From NCBI GenBank assembly GCA_947168625.1, contig CAMVMQ010000047.1:1-6511 (forward strand): a stretch of DNA of 6,511 nt, read 5' to 3'. Made by a program: the position numbers and the translations under genes. The notes beneath the pieces are model-generated. The model saw only the letters and a program-made list of their open reading frames with translations, searched no databases and was not told the DNA's origin. The DNA comes from an uncultured Caryophanales bacterium. GTDB lineage: Bacteria > Bacillota_I > Bacilli_A > RF39 > UBA660. Below, piece by piece: positions 1 to 5,913 of the stretch. Positions within the stretch are counted from its first letter, which is position 1, and each line of letters begins with the position of its first letter.

Positions 1-29
1 AAGTCTTATATAGTTTGTGTAAGAAGTAA

Positions 30-58
30 TTGACAAGAATATAAAAATGACATATAAT
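30..58 (+). promoter_or_regulatory. Sigma-A promoter of the ileS T-box transcript
   Basis: A perfect -35 box TTGACA (30-35) and a perfect -10 box TATAAT (53-58) are separated by 17 bp, the optimal housekeeping spacing. Initiation is expected near 65. The only gene downstream is ileS, about 240 bases away, and the interval is occupied by the T-box leader. A consensus promoter ahead of a leader-controlled gene fits constant initiation with control exerted later, in the leader. Confidence 0.9.
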
Positions 59-65
59 ATTTTTG

Positions 66-290
66 TATTTAAAGCAAAGGAAAGAGACGATATATTATCA
101 AATTTATAGAGAGTCTATGGTTGGTGGAAATGGATAAAGAGGTAATATATAGATCACTCTTGATGTGTTTTTCTGAAAATAATTTAGGAAAAGTCGGGGA
201 ATACCCCGTTATCAAAAATAAGTGCGCTTATGCGAAGTAGGGTGGTACCACGGTGATTTCGTCCCTATAAGTATAAGTGCTTTTTATTTA
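66..290 (+). promoter_or_regulatory. T-box leader, tRNA-Ile responsive (specifier ATC)
   Basis: The leader senses uncharged tRNA-Ile and switches on ileS. Stem I is visible: AAGAG (82-86) pairs with CTCTT (157-161) and ATATATTA (90-97) with TAATATAT (143-150). They enclose a specifier loop (151-156) with the Ile codon ATC at 153-155. The conserved GGTTGGTGGAAAT segment lies at 119-131. A CGGGG/CCCCG hairpin (195-208) occupies the stem III position. The T-box AGGGTGGTACCACGG is at 239-253. The antiterminator forms from TAGGG/CCCTA (238-242/263-267) and ACG/CGT (250-252/260-262), with bulge TGGTACC (243-249). The TGGT bases would pair with an ACCA tRNA end, matching the usual A discriminator of tRNA-Ile. 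No downstream GGGACG is present to make the usual competing terminator. Confidence 0.95.
224..289 (+). terminator. Candidate T-box expression-platform terminator
   Basis: GCGCTTAT (224-231) can pair with ATAAGTGC (273-280; one G-U pair), followed at once by TTTTTATTT (281-289). The helix would enclose the whole antiterminator as its loop. The strand CTTAT (227-231) could instead pair locally with ATAAG (218-222), or with ATAAG (267-271) extending the antiterminator. These alternatives exclude the terminator helix. A stem closing over 41 bases is unusual for intrinsic termination, so the assignment is tentative. Control of access to the ribosome site GAGGAGG (291-297) is another possibility. 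Confidence 0.4.
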
Positions 291-302
291 GAGGAGGAAA
301 AT

Positions 303-3300
303 ATGAAAAAATTTGAAGAATTATCAAAAGAAAAGGTAAGTGTTGTTGAAAAGAGTATACTTGAAAAATGGCAGAAAGAAGATATTTTGAATAAAACAAT
401 TAATAATAGGGAAGATAAAGAAGATTTTGTTTTTTATGATGGACCTGCTACGGCTAATGGGATGCCAGGACTACATCACATGGTTGGTAAGTTTATTAAG
501 GATGCTTTCTGTAAGTATAAGACAATGAAGGGATATAGAGTACTTAGAAAAGTTGGTTGGGATACTCATGGATTACCAGTTGAGGTACAGGTAGAAAAAG
601 AACTTGGCTTTACTGATAAAAATGATATTGAAAAGTATGGTATTAAAGAGTTTAATCAAAAATGTAGAGAAGCTGTTTGGAAAAATGAAGAAGCTTTTTC
701 TAATCTTACTAATGAGATGGGGCAGTTTATTGACTTAAAGAATAGATATATTACTTATGATAATAATTATATTGAGACTGAATGGTGGATATTAAAAAAA
801 TTCTTTGATGAAGGGTTATTTTATGAAGGACATAAGATACTTCCATTTTGTACAAGATGTGGGACAGGTTTATCTAGCCATGAAGTTGCTCAAGGATATG
901 AGGAAATTACAGTAGAAACAGTAATTGTTCCTTTTAAAGTTAAGGATAAAGATGAATATTTCTTAGTATGGACTACTACTCCTTGGACTTTGATATCTAA
1001 TGTAGCATTATGTGTTAATCCTGATGAAGATTATGTTAAAGTTGAAAGCAAGGGGTATAAGTTTATTTTGGCTAAAGCTTTAGTTTCTAATGTTTTAGGA
1101 GAAGACTATACTGTTTGTGAGGAATATAAAGGTAAAGATTTAGAATATATTGAATACGAACAATTAATACCTAGTCTTAAGGTAGATAAGAAAGGTTTCT
1201 TTGTAACGTGTGATACTTATGTTACAATGGAAGATGGAACTGGTATTGTTCATATTGCTCCTGCTTTTGGACAAGATGACTATAATGTTGGGAAGAAATA
1301 TAATCTTCCATATTTAAATCCAGTGGGAGAGGATGGCTGTTATACTGAAGGACTATGGAAAGGAATGTATGTATTTGATGCTGATTTGGAAGTAATTAAA
1401 TATCTAAAAGAAAATGATAAGTTATTTAAGAAACAGAAAATGAACCATAATTATCCTCATTGTTGGAGATGTCATACACCTCTTCTATATTATGCTAAGC
1501 CAAGCTATTATTTAGAAGTTACTAAGTTAAAGGATAAATTAATCGAAGAAAATAATAAGGTTGAGTGGTATCCATCTTTTGTCGGAGAGAAAAGATTTGG
1601 CAATTGGTTAGAAAATTTAAATGATTGGGCAATTAGTCGTAAGAGATATTGGGGAACGCCACTTCCTTTATGGATTTGTGAGTGTGGTCACCAAGAGATG
1701 ATTGGGTCAAGAGAGGAATTAGTTGAAAAGGCTATTGAAGATATTGATATTTCAATTGATTTGCATAGACCTTATGTTGATGATGTACATATTAAATGTC
1801 CTAAATGTGGTAGAGTAATGACTAGAACGTCAGATGTAATTGACTGTTGGTTTGATTCGGGAGCTATGCCTTTTGCTCAATATCATTATCCATTTGAAAA
1901 TACAAAGCTTTGGGAAAGTCAATATCCAGCTGATTTTATTGCTGAGGGAATTGATCAAACTAGGGGATGGTTTTATTCTCTTCTTGTATTGGGAGTATTT
2001 GTAACTGGTAAGGCTCCATATAAGAGAGTTTTAGTAAATGAATTACTACTTGATAAGAATGGACAAAAGATGCATAAATCAAGGGGAAATGCTATTGAAC
2101 CATTTAGTGTTATGAGAGAATATGGAGCTGATACAGTGAGATGGTATTTACCATATGTATCTCCTACTTGGACACCAATAAAGTTTGATGAAGATGGTTT
2201 AAAAGAAGTTCATAGTAAGTTTTTTAATCCTCTTAAAAATACTTACAATTTCTTTGCTATTTATGGTAATGCTGATAAGATAGAAGATATTAATACTTGT
2301 AAAGTAGAATATGCTGATAGAGAAGAAATAGATAAGTGGCTTCTATCTAAATATAATAATTTAGTTAAAAATGTTACTTCTGGCTATGAAGAATATGATT
2401 TAAATAAGGTGGTAAAATTAATTACCGAGTTTACTTCTGAGGATTTATCAAATTGGTATATTAGGAGAACTAGAAGTAGATTTTGGGGAAGTGAAATGAC
2501 AATATCTAAAAAGGCTGTATATATTACTACTTATGAAGTACTTGAAGGACTATCTAGATTAATTGCTCCGATAGCTAGCTTTACTGCTGAAGAGATATAT
2601 ACTAAACTTACTGGTAAAGATTCTGTTCATTTATGTGATTTTCCTGTATGTAATGATAATTTAATTAATAGCAAGATAGAGGAGAAGATGGACTTAGTAA
2701 GAGACTTAATTAGTATCGGAAGAAATGTTCGTGAAGAGGAAAAAATTAAGGTAAGACAGCCACTTAGTGAAATTTTACTAGATAAAAAGGATGAAAATAT
2801 TATTCATGACTTAAATGATTTGATTAAAGAGGAACTTAATGTTAAAGAAGTTAATTATGTTAGTGATTTGTCGACATATATGAACTTTACTGTTAAGCCT
2901 AATTTTAGAGAAGTTGGTAAGATATTTGGTAAGAATATTAAGGAATTTCAAGATAAATTAATGAATCTAACTAATGATGATATTTCTTTACTAGAAGATG
3001 GTAAGAGTATAAAGATGACTATTTTGGATAATGAATATGATATAACTAAAGATATGATTGATATTAGAATATCTTCAAAAGAGGGATTTGCTTCTGGTAT
3101 GGATGGTAATAAATTTGTAATATTAAATACAAATTTAACTGATGATCTTCTAAATGAAGGACTTGCTAGAGAAACTATTTCTAAAGTTCAACAATTAAGA
3201 AAGAATTTAGATTTTAATATTACTGATCGTATTAATATATATATTGATGCTCCTTTGGAATATAAAGAGAGAATTAAGGATTATATTGATATTATTAAGG

Positions 3301-3404
3301 AGGAGACATTAACTATTAATGTATATGATAAAGATGATATTAAAGATAGAGTAAGTATTAATGAATACGATGTAGGCTTCGAATTAGAAGTAACTAAAGA
3401 GTAA
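303..3404 (+). CDS. ileS: Isoleucyl-tRNA synthetase, type 2 (IleRS2), GxHH variant
   Basis: This cytoplasmic class Ia synthetase attaches isoleucine to tRNA-Ile using ATP. The start is ATG 303, with GAGGAGG (291-297) five bases upstream. A longer in-frame GTG at 222 lies inside the T-box and is rejected. The length of 1033 residues and the distinctive C-terminal region fit the long, eukaryote-like type 2 family. Visible motifs are GLHH (56-59) at the HIGH position, Cys pairs C183/C186 and C387/C390, the editing-domain WTTTPW (223-228) and HIAPAFGQDD (317-326), a Cys ribbon C459/C461 with C499/C502, WFDSG (516-520), DQTRGW (551-556) and KMHKS (589-593). The editing residues suggest that mischarged Val-tRNA-Ile is still proofread. 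The first and third HIGH residues are exchanged relative to HxGH. Regulation is by the T-box leader. The gene is transcribed alone. Confidence 0.97.
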   Translation: MKKFEELSKEKVSVVEKSILEKWQKEDILNKTINNREDKEDFVFYDGPATANGMPGLHHMVGKFIKDAFCKYKTMKGYRVLRKVGWDTHGLPVEVQVEKELGFTDKNDIEKYGIKEFNQKCREAVWKNEEAFSNLTNEMGQFIDLKNRYITYDNNYIETEWWILKKFFDEGLFYEGHKILPFCTRCGTGLSSHEVAQGYEEITVETVIVPFKVKDKDEYFLVWTTTPWTLISNVALCVNPDEDYVKVESKGYKFILAKALVSNVLGEDYTVCEEYKGKDLEYIEYEQLIPSLKVDKKGFFVTCDTYVTMEDGTGIVHIAPAFGQDDYNVGKKYNLPYLNPVGEDGCYTEGLWKGMYVFDADLEVIKYLKENDKLFKKQKMNHNYPHCWRCHTPLLYYAKPSYYLEVTKLKDKLIEENNKVEWYPSFVGEKRFGNWLENLNDWAISRKRYWGTPLPLWICECGHQEMIGSREELVEKAIEDIDISIDLHRPYVDDVHIKCPKCGRVMTRTSDVIDCWFDSGAMPFAQYHYPFENTKLWESQYPADFIAEGIDQTRGWFYSLLVLGVFVTGKAPYKRVLVNELLLDKNGQKMHKSRGNAIEPFSVMREYGADTVRWYLPYVSPTWTPIKFDEDGLKEVHSKFFNPLKNTYNFFAIYGNADKIEDINTCKVEYADREEIDKWLLSKYNNLVKNVTSGYEEYDLNKVVKLITEFTSEDLSNWYIRRTRSRFWGSEMTISKKAVYITTYEVLEGLSRLIAPIASFTAEEIYTKLTGKDSVHLCDFPVCNDNLINSKIEEKMDLVRDLISIGRNVREEEKIKVRQPLSEILLDKKDENIIHDLNDLIKEELNVKEVNYVSDLSTYMNFTVKPNFREVGKIFGKNIKEFQDKLMNLTNDDISLLEDGKSIKMTILDNEYDITKDMIDIRISSKEGFASGMDGNKFVILNTNLTDDLLNEGLARETISKVQQLRKNLDFNITDRINIYIDAPLEYKERIKDYIDIIKEETLTINVYDKDDIKDRVSINEYDVGFELEVTKE

Positions 3405-3429
3405 CTATTTAATTAGTTACTCTTTTTTT
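3396..3429 (+). terminator. ileS intrinsic terminator, overlapping the stop codon
   Basis: The stem AAAGAGTAACT (3396-3406) pairs perfectly with AGTTACTCTTT (3415-3425), with A3407-T3414 extending it, and is followed by a T run through 3429. The TAA stop at 3402-3404 lies inside the left arm, so a ribosome terminating there would cover the hairpin. Confidence 0.92.
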
Positions 3430-3450
3430 GTAAAATTAATGTAAACTATA

Positions 3451-3479
3451 TTGTTTATTTTTTTAATTTAGTATATTCT
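3451..3479 (+). promoter_or_regulatory. Candidate rpoZ promoter
   Basis: TTGTTT (3451-3456) is followed after 17 bp by TATTCT (3474-3479); an overlapping TATATT (3472-3477) gives a 15-bp spacing. Both boxes are imperfect. The position between the strong ileS terminator and rpoZ makes a promoter here necessary unless there is read-through. Confidence 0.4.
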
Positions 3480-3503
3480 TATATCATAAGGGAGTGTGAT
3501 ACA

Positions 3504-3704
3504 ATGATTTATCCATCTATTGATAAAATTCTTAATATTATTGATTCTAAATATGCTCTAGTCTATATCGTATCCGATAGAAGTAAGCAGATGACTAAGA
3601 CTGGTTATTATCAAAAGCCTTTGAATGAGTATAAAAGTGAGAAAAATATAGGAAGAGCTTTAGAAGAAGTATATGATGGTTTAATTCATGTGGAGAAATT
3701 GTAA
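3504..3704 (+). CDS. rpoZ: DNA-directed RNA polymerase omega subunit
   Basis: Omega is the small subunit that wraps the C-terminal region of beta-prime and aids assembly of RNA polymerase. The 66 residues match the normal length in low-GC Gram-positives. The family pattern is clear: YPSIDKILNIIDSKYALV at 3-20, an Arg/Lys-rich DRSKQM segment near 25-30, then IGRALEEVYDGLI near 49-61, where the conserved x-G-x-ALEE helix sits. ATG 3504 is preceded by AAGGGAG (3488-3494) at nine bases. The gene stands alone between two terminators. In many Bacillota rpoZ follows gmk, but neither gmk nor coaBC is adjacent here. No oddities are seen within the protein. Confidence 0.95.
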   Translation: MIYPSIDKILNIIDSKYALVYIVSDRSKQMTKTGYYQKPLNEYKSEKNIGRALEEVYDGLIHVEKL

Positions 3705-3720
3705 AAGGTTTCTCCTTTTT
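3692..3720 (+). terminator. rpoZ intrinsic terminator
   Basis: GGAGAAA (3692-3698) pairs with TTTCTCC (3709-3715) across a ten-base loop, followed by TTTTT (3716-3720). The left arm lies in the last codons of rpoZ and its stop codon is in the loop. Confidence 0.85.
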
Positions 3721-3722
3721 AC

Positions 3723-3751
3723 TTGAAAAAAATGAATATTTATTTTATACT
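3723..3751 (+). promoter_or_regulatory. Sigma-A promoter of the peptidase-lipoprotein operon
   Basis: TTGAAA (3723-3728) and TATACT (3746-3751) are 17 bp apart, each one mismatch from consensus. The expected start of transcription is about 3757-3759, which coincides with the ribosome site AGGTGAT (3758-3764). The mRNA would therefore have a leader of only about 10-12 bases before ATG 3769. Confidence 0.75.
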
Positions 3752-3768
3752 TTTATTAGGTGATAGGT

Positions 3769-4791
3769 ATGTATTTTTTATTAAATACTTGTGAAAATCC
3801 AGATGTATTAAGAGTTTTATACTTTGGTTTAATTATAAAGGATATTGTTTTTACAATTATTCCAGTTGCTTTAGTAGTAATGATTATTATTGATTTTTCA
3901 AAGGCCATTGTATCAGGAGATACTAGTGCTCAAGCAAAAATAGTTAATTATATCCCTAAACGCATTATGTATGCTGTTATTATTTTTGCTCTTCCTTGGG
4001 GTATTCATATTTTTATGAAGACATTAGATACATTAAAGCTTTCGGTAGGTGAAGATTATATTACTTGTATACATAATGTTAGAAATTATAAGGGTAACTT
4101 TGAACATTTTGATAAATTACTTCAGGAGGAAGAAGATGCTGAAAATATTGTAGCAAATAACGCTGGTGGTTCAAGTAGTACTCACACTACTGATGGTAGT
4201 ACTTTTGGTGGTCATGGTAGTTCTTTTGGTAATAGTGATGGGACAGGTAATAAAGCCGAAATTGAAAATATAAGACAAGATGACCAACGTTGGTCTGGTG
4301 TAAATCTGATCGGAAGAAATCAATATGGTCAAAGGACAATCGGAAATGCAGGATGTGGTTTTTGTTCTCTTACGATGGTTTTGAGGTATTTGATTGATCC
4401 TACTCTTACACCTAAAGACGTATATGCTTTAGTAAGAAGTCTTGGTGGCGGTGGATATGGCACTGCTCATCCAGATGATTTTGTAAGAGTAGCTAATTAT
4501 TATAAACTTCATTCTCAAAAGCATGGGGCAATTACTAGTAGAAGTGCTGCTGACGAATTAATGCCATTGTTAAAAAGTGGAAGAAAATTTATTATTAATA
4601 TGCCAGGACACTATATTTCTGTTCTAGGAATAAGAGATGATGGTACTATTATTGTTGGTGATTCTTATAGAGGTTTTGAAAAAACTCGCTACAAGAAACT
4701 TAGTGAACTTTATGATGCAACAATGGAGAATGCTAGAAAGCATAATGAATCTAGACTTTATTGGTTTAATGCTACATCTATATGGAAATAA
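3769..4791 (+). CDS. Membrane-anchored C39-like cysteine peptidase
   Basis: This is a 340-residue protein with three parts. Residues 21-41 and 66-83 are membrane helices joined by a Lys/Arg-bearing loop (K45, K57, K64, R65). By the positive-inside rule the loop is cytoplasmic and both ends are external. Residues 130-162 are a Gly/Ser/Thr/Asn linker. Residues 168-340 resemble the Peptidase_C39-like family: DDQRWSG (171-177), a candidate oxyanion Gln Q188, catalytic Cys in GNAGCGFC (C196), His in PGHYISVLG (H281) and Asp in VGDSY (D298). It is expected to cut peptides outside the membrane; the substrate is unknown. No ABC transporter is attached, so it is not a standard bacteriocin exporter. 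C8 and C100 flank the helices externally and could bond. ATG 3769 is preferred over GTG 3760 because AGGTGAT (3758-3764) is correctly placed only for the ATG. The next gene is co-transcribed. Confidence 0.8.
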   Translation: MYFLLNTCENPDVLRVLYFGLIIKDIVFTIIPVALVVMIIIDFSKAIVSGDTSAQAKIVNYIPKRIMYAVIIFALPWGIHIFMKTLDTLKLSVGEDYITCIHNVRNYKGNFEHFDKLLQEEEDAENIVANNAGGSSSTHTTDGSTFGGHGSSFGNSDGTGNKAEIENIRQDDQRWSGVNLIGRNQYGQRTIGNAGCGFCSLTMVLRYLIDPTLTPKDVYALVRSLGGGGYGTAHPDDFVRVANYYKLHSQKHGAITSRSAADELMPLLKSGRKFIINMPGHYISVLGIRDDGTIIVGDSYRGFEKTRYKKLSELYDATMENARKHNESRLYWFNATSIWK

Positions 4792-4806
4792 ATGAGAGGT
4801 GATATT

Positions 4807-5469
4807 GTGAAAAAAATTATAATTTCTTTAGCAATTCTGTTATTAATGACTGGGTGTAGTGTTAATTATGATTTAGAGATTAATGATGATTTTATTCATG
4901 AAAATATAAATGGTAATATCTCTAAGAATGAATTTGATTCAGAACTTGGAGAAAACACAGATCTTAATATATACTATAGTCTTTATAGTGATCAAAATGC
5001 TCTTATTGATTCTGATGAATTATATAACAAAAATATAAGTGAAGAAGATGGTAAAGTATTTTTTACTGCTAAATATGATTATCATGGTAATTACAAGTCG
5101 TCTAGAGTTATTGATTATTGTTTTGAAAAGCATTTTGTTGAAGAGACAGAAAAAACGTATATTATTAAATTGGGAGGAAATTTTTATTGCCAATATGCTG
5201 ATGAGATAAATGTTAATGTAACTACTGATAACTATGTTATAAACAATAATGCTGACGAGGTAGATGGTAATATTTATAAGTGGAAATTAGCTGAGGGTAG
5301 TAAAAATAATAATTCTATTGAAATGATTGTATCTAAGGATTTGAAAAAAAATAATGCAAATAATAATGGAAGTATTAATTATTTTCAAATAGTTGGAACA
5401 GTTATATTTGTTATTTTATTATTAGTTATATTTATTATTTATAAGAAACATCAAAATAGTGAAAAATAA
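4807..5469 (+). CDS. Lipoprotein with C-terminal membrane helix, unknown function
   Basis: I do not recognise the family with confidence. The 220-residue product starts with a lipoprotein signal: two Lys, a hydrophobic stretch and lipobox MTGC, lipidated at C17. The body is acidic, Asn-rich and probably beta-rich, with C105 and C128 able to form an external disulfide. A second hydrophobic helix spans about 194-212 and ends in the basic, presumably cytoplasmic tail YKKHQ. The protein would be held by both a lipid and a helix. This layout resembles LppM-type lipoproteins, but only in architecture. GTG 4807 is chosen because AGAGGTGAT (4795-4803) precedes it and the signal peptide then begins normally. 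An in-frame ATG at 4792 lacks a good ribosome site and would add five residues. Only 15 bases separate it from the peptidase gene, so the two probably act at the same surface. Confidence 0.75.
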   Translation: MKKIIISLAILLLMTGCSVNYDLEINDDFIHENINGNISKNEFDSELGENTDLNIYYSLYSDQNALIDSDELYNKNISEEDGKVFFTAKYDYHGNYKSSRVIDYCFEKHFVEETEKTYIIKLGGNFYCQYADEINVNVTTDNYVINNNADEVDGNIYKWKLAEGSKNNNSIEMIVSKDLKKNNANNNGSINYFQIVGTVIFVILLLVIFIIYKKHQNSEK

Positions 5470-5481
5470 TTCACTATTTTT
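5453..5481 (+). terminator. Terminator of the peptidase-lipoprotein operon
   Basis: AAAATAGTGAA (5453-5463) pairs perfectly with TTCACTATTTT (5470-5480) across a six-base loop that includes the TAA stop. The T run 5477-5481 is mostly within the stem, so termination strength is uncertain. Confidence 0.75.
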
Positions 5482-5534
5482 AATATTTCTTTTCTTTACA
5501 CATATTATTTATTGTGAAAGAAAGGAATGATAAA

Positions 5535-5708
5535 ATGAATATAGAAACAATTAAAGTTTCATCGAAGTCTAACCCTAATAGTGTAGCAGGAGCACTTGCT
5601 AATACTTTTCGCGAAAAAGGAATTGTTGAGATGCAGGCAATTGGAGCAGGAGCTCTTAACCAAGCAATTAAAAGTATTGCAATTGCGAGAGGTCTAGTAA
5701 CCCCTTAA
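5535..5708 (+). CDS. spoVS: SpoVS-like protein, C-terminally truncated
   Basis: The 57 residues match the first two thirds of stage V sporulation protein S, a small Alba-like nucleic-acid-binding family. The conserved runs are KSNPNSVAGALA (11-22), REKG (26-29) and QAIGAGALNQAIKSIAIARG (34-53). Family members are about 86 residues long and continue with a segment of the SGVDLICIPAF type. Here TAA follows P57 and that segment is not found in any downstream frame. ATG 5535 is chosen for the AAAGGA site at 5521-5526; GTG 5514 would add seven residues without support. The -1 frame stays open for 30 more codons to TAA 5795-5797, which would restore family length but not family sequence. The gene may be a remnant, a real short variant, or broken by an indel in CCCC (5701-5704). 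A sporulation role cannot be inferred from this gene alone. No convincing promoter was found. Confidence 0.75.
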   Translation: MNIETIKVSSKSNPNSVAGALANTFREKGIVEMQAIGAGALNQAIKSIAIARGLVTP

Positions 5709-5814
5709 AAAAAGTGTATACTACCATCAGAAGAGGGCAGGTATCCTTAAGCGAAGAACCCTATATAATAAGGTATTCAGCAAAATTATATATCTAAAAT
5801 TGACTCAATAGACT
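5709..5814. other. Unexplained segment with RNA-like pairing
   Basis: The segment is bounded by the truncated spoVS stop and a terminator hairpin, and 5714-5761 is richer in G and C than its surroundings. Possible pairings are AGGG/CCCT (5734-5737/5759-5762) interleaved with CCTTA/TAAGG (5745-5749/5769-5773), the topology of an H-type pseudoknot. TATATAAT/ATTATATA (5762-5769/5785-5792) and ATTG/CAAT (5799-5802/5806-5809) are further options, and not all can form together. AGGTAT occurs twice (5739-5744, 5771-5776). Two plus-strand frames are open across most of it, so the 3' end of a displaced gene is equally possible. I matched it to no riboswitch, SRP RNA, tmRNA, RNase P or tRNA. Confidence 0.3.
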
Positions 5815-5839
5815 AAACACCAGAAATGGTGTTTTTCTT
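5815..5839 (+). terminator. Intrinsic terminator with GAAA tetraloop
   Basis: AAACACCA (5815-5822) pairs with TGGTGTTT (5827-5834) around a stable GAAA loop (5823-5826), followed by TTTTTCTT. It would end any plus-strand transcript from spoVS or the segment after it. Confidence 0.9.
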
Positions 5840-5872
5840 ATTATGTTTGACCATTGCGGTCAAACATAATAA
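5838..5872. repeat. Perfect 15-bp inverted repeat
   Basis: TTATTATGTTTGACC (5838-5852) and GGTCAAACATAATAA (5858-5872) are exact reverse complements around ATTGC. Neither strand has a T run after the stem, so it is a poor intrinsic terminator. It could be a protein-binding palindrome, a mobile-element scar or an extra barrier between convergent genes. Confidence 0.85.
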
Positions 5873-5907
5873 AAAATAGAGAAGTTAATAGGCATAACTT
5901 CTCTTTT
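5871..5907. terminator. Bidirectional terminator
   Basis: AGAGAAGTTA (5878-5887) pairs with TAACTTCTCT (5895-5904) across a seven-base loop. On the minus strand the stem is followed by ATTTTTT (complement of 5871-5877), ending the XRE gene. On the plus strand TTTT (5904-5907) follows, a weaker tail. Confidence 0.85.
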
Positions 5908-5913
5908 AAAATT

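Noticed and set aside
222..302. N-terminal extension of IleRS from GTG 222
   Set aside because: The bases are the T-box antiterminator region; the translated stretch has no IleRS similarity and GAGGAGG points to ATG 303.
1..3404. Mycoplasma-type code (TGA = Trp) suggested by the low GC content
   Set aside because: The long frames are uninterrupted under the standard bacterial code and tryptophans are encoded by TGG.
4792..4806. Lipoprotein start at ATG 4792
   Set aside because: It abuts the previous stop without a good ribosome site; AGAGGTGAT is placed for GTG 4807, which gives a normal signal peptide.
5495..5508. Promoter for spoVS (TTTACA, TATTAT)
   Set aside because: The boxes lie too close together to form one promoter, and neither has a partner at 16-18 bp.
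5709..5814. Small SRP RNA, tmRNA, preQ1 or another known riboswitch
   Set aside because: CAGG and AAGC fragments recall SRP helix 8, but the GGAA loop and AGGAAGCAG core are absent. Only the pseudoknot order recalls preQ1, and no gene follows.
5838..5872. CRISPR repeat or insertion-sequence end
   Set aside because: It is one palindrome with no spaced copies, no transposase and no target-site duplication visible.
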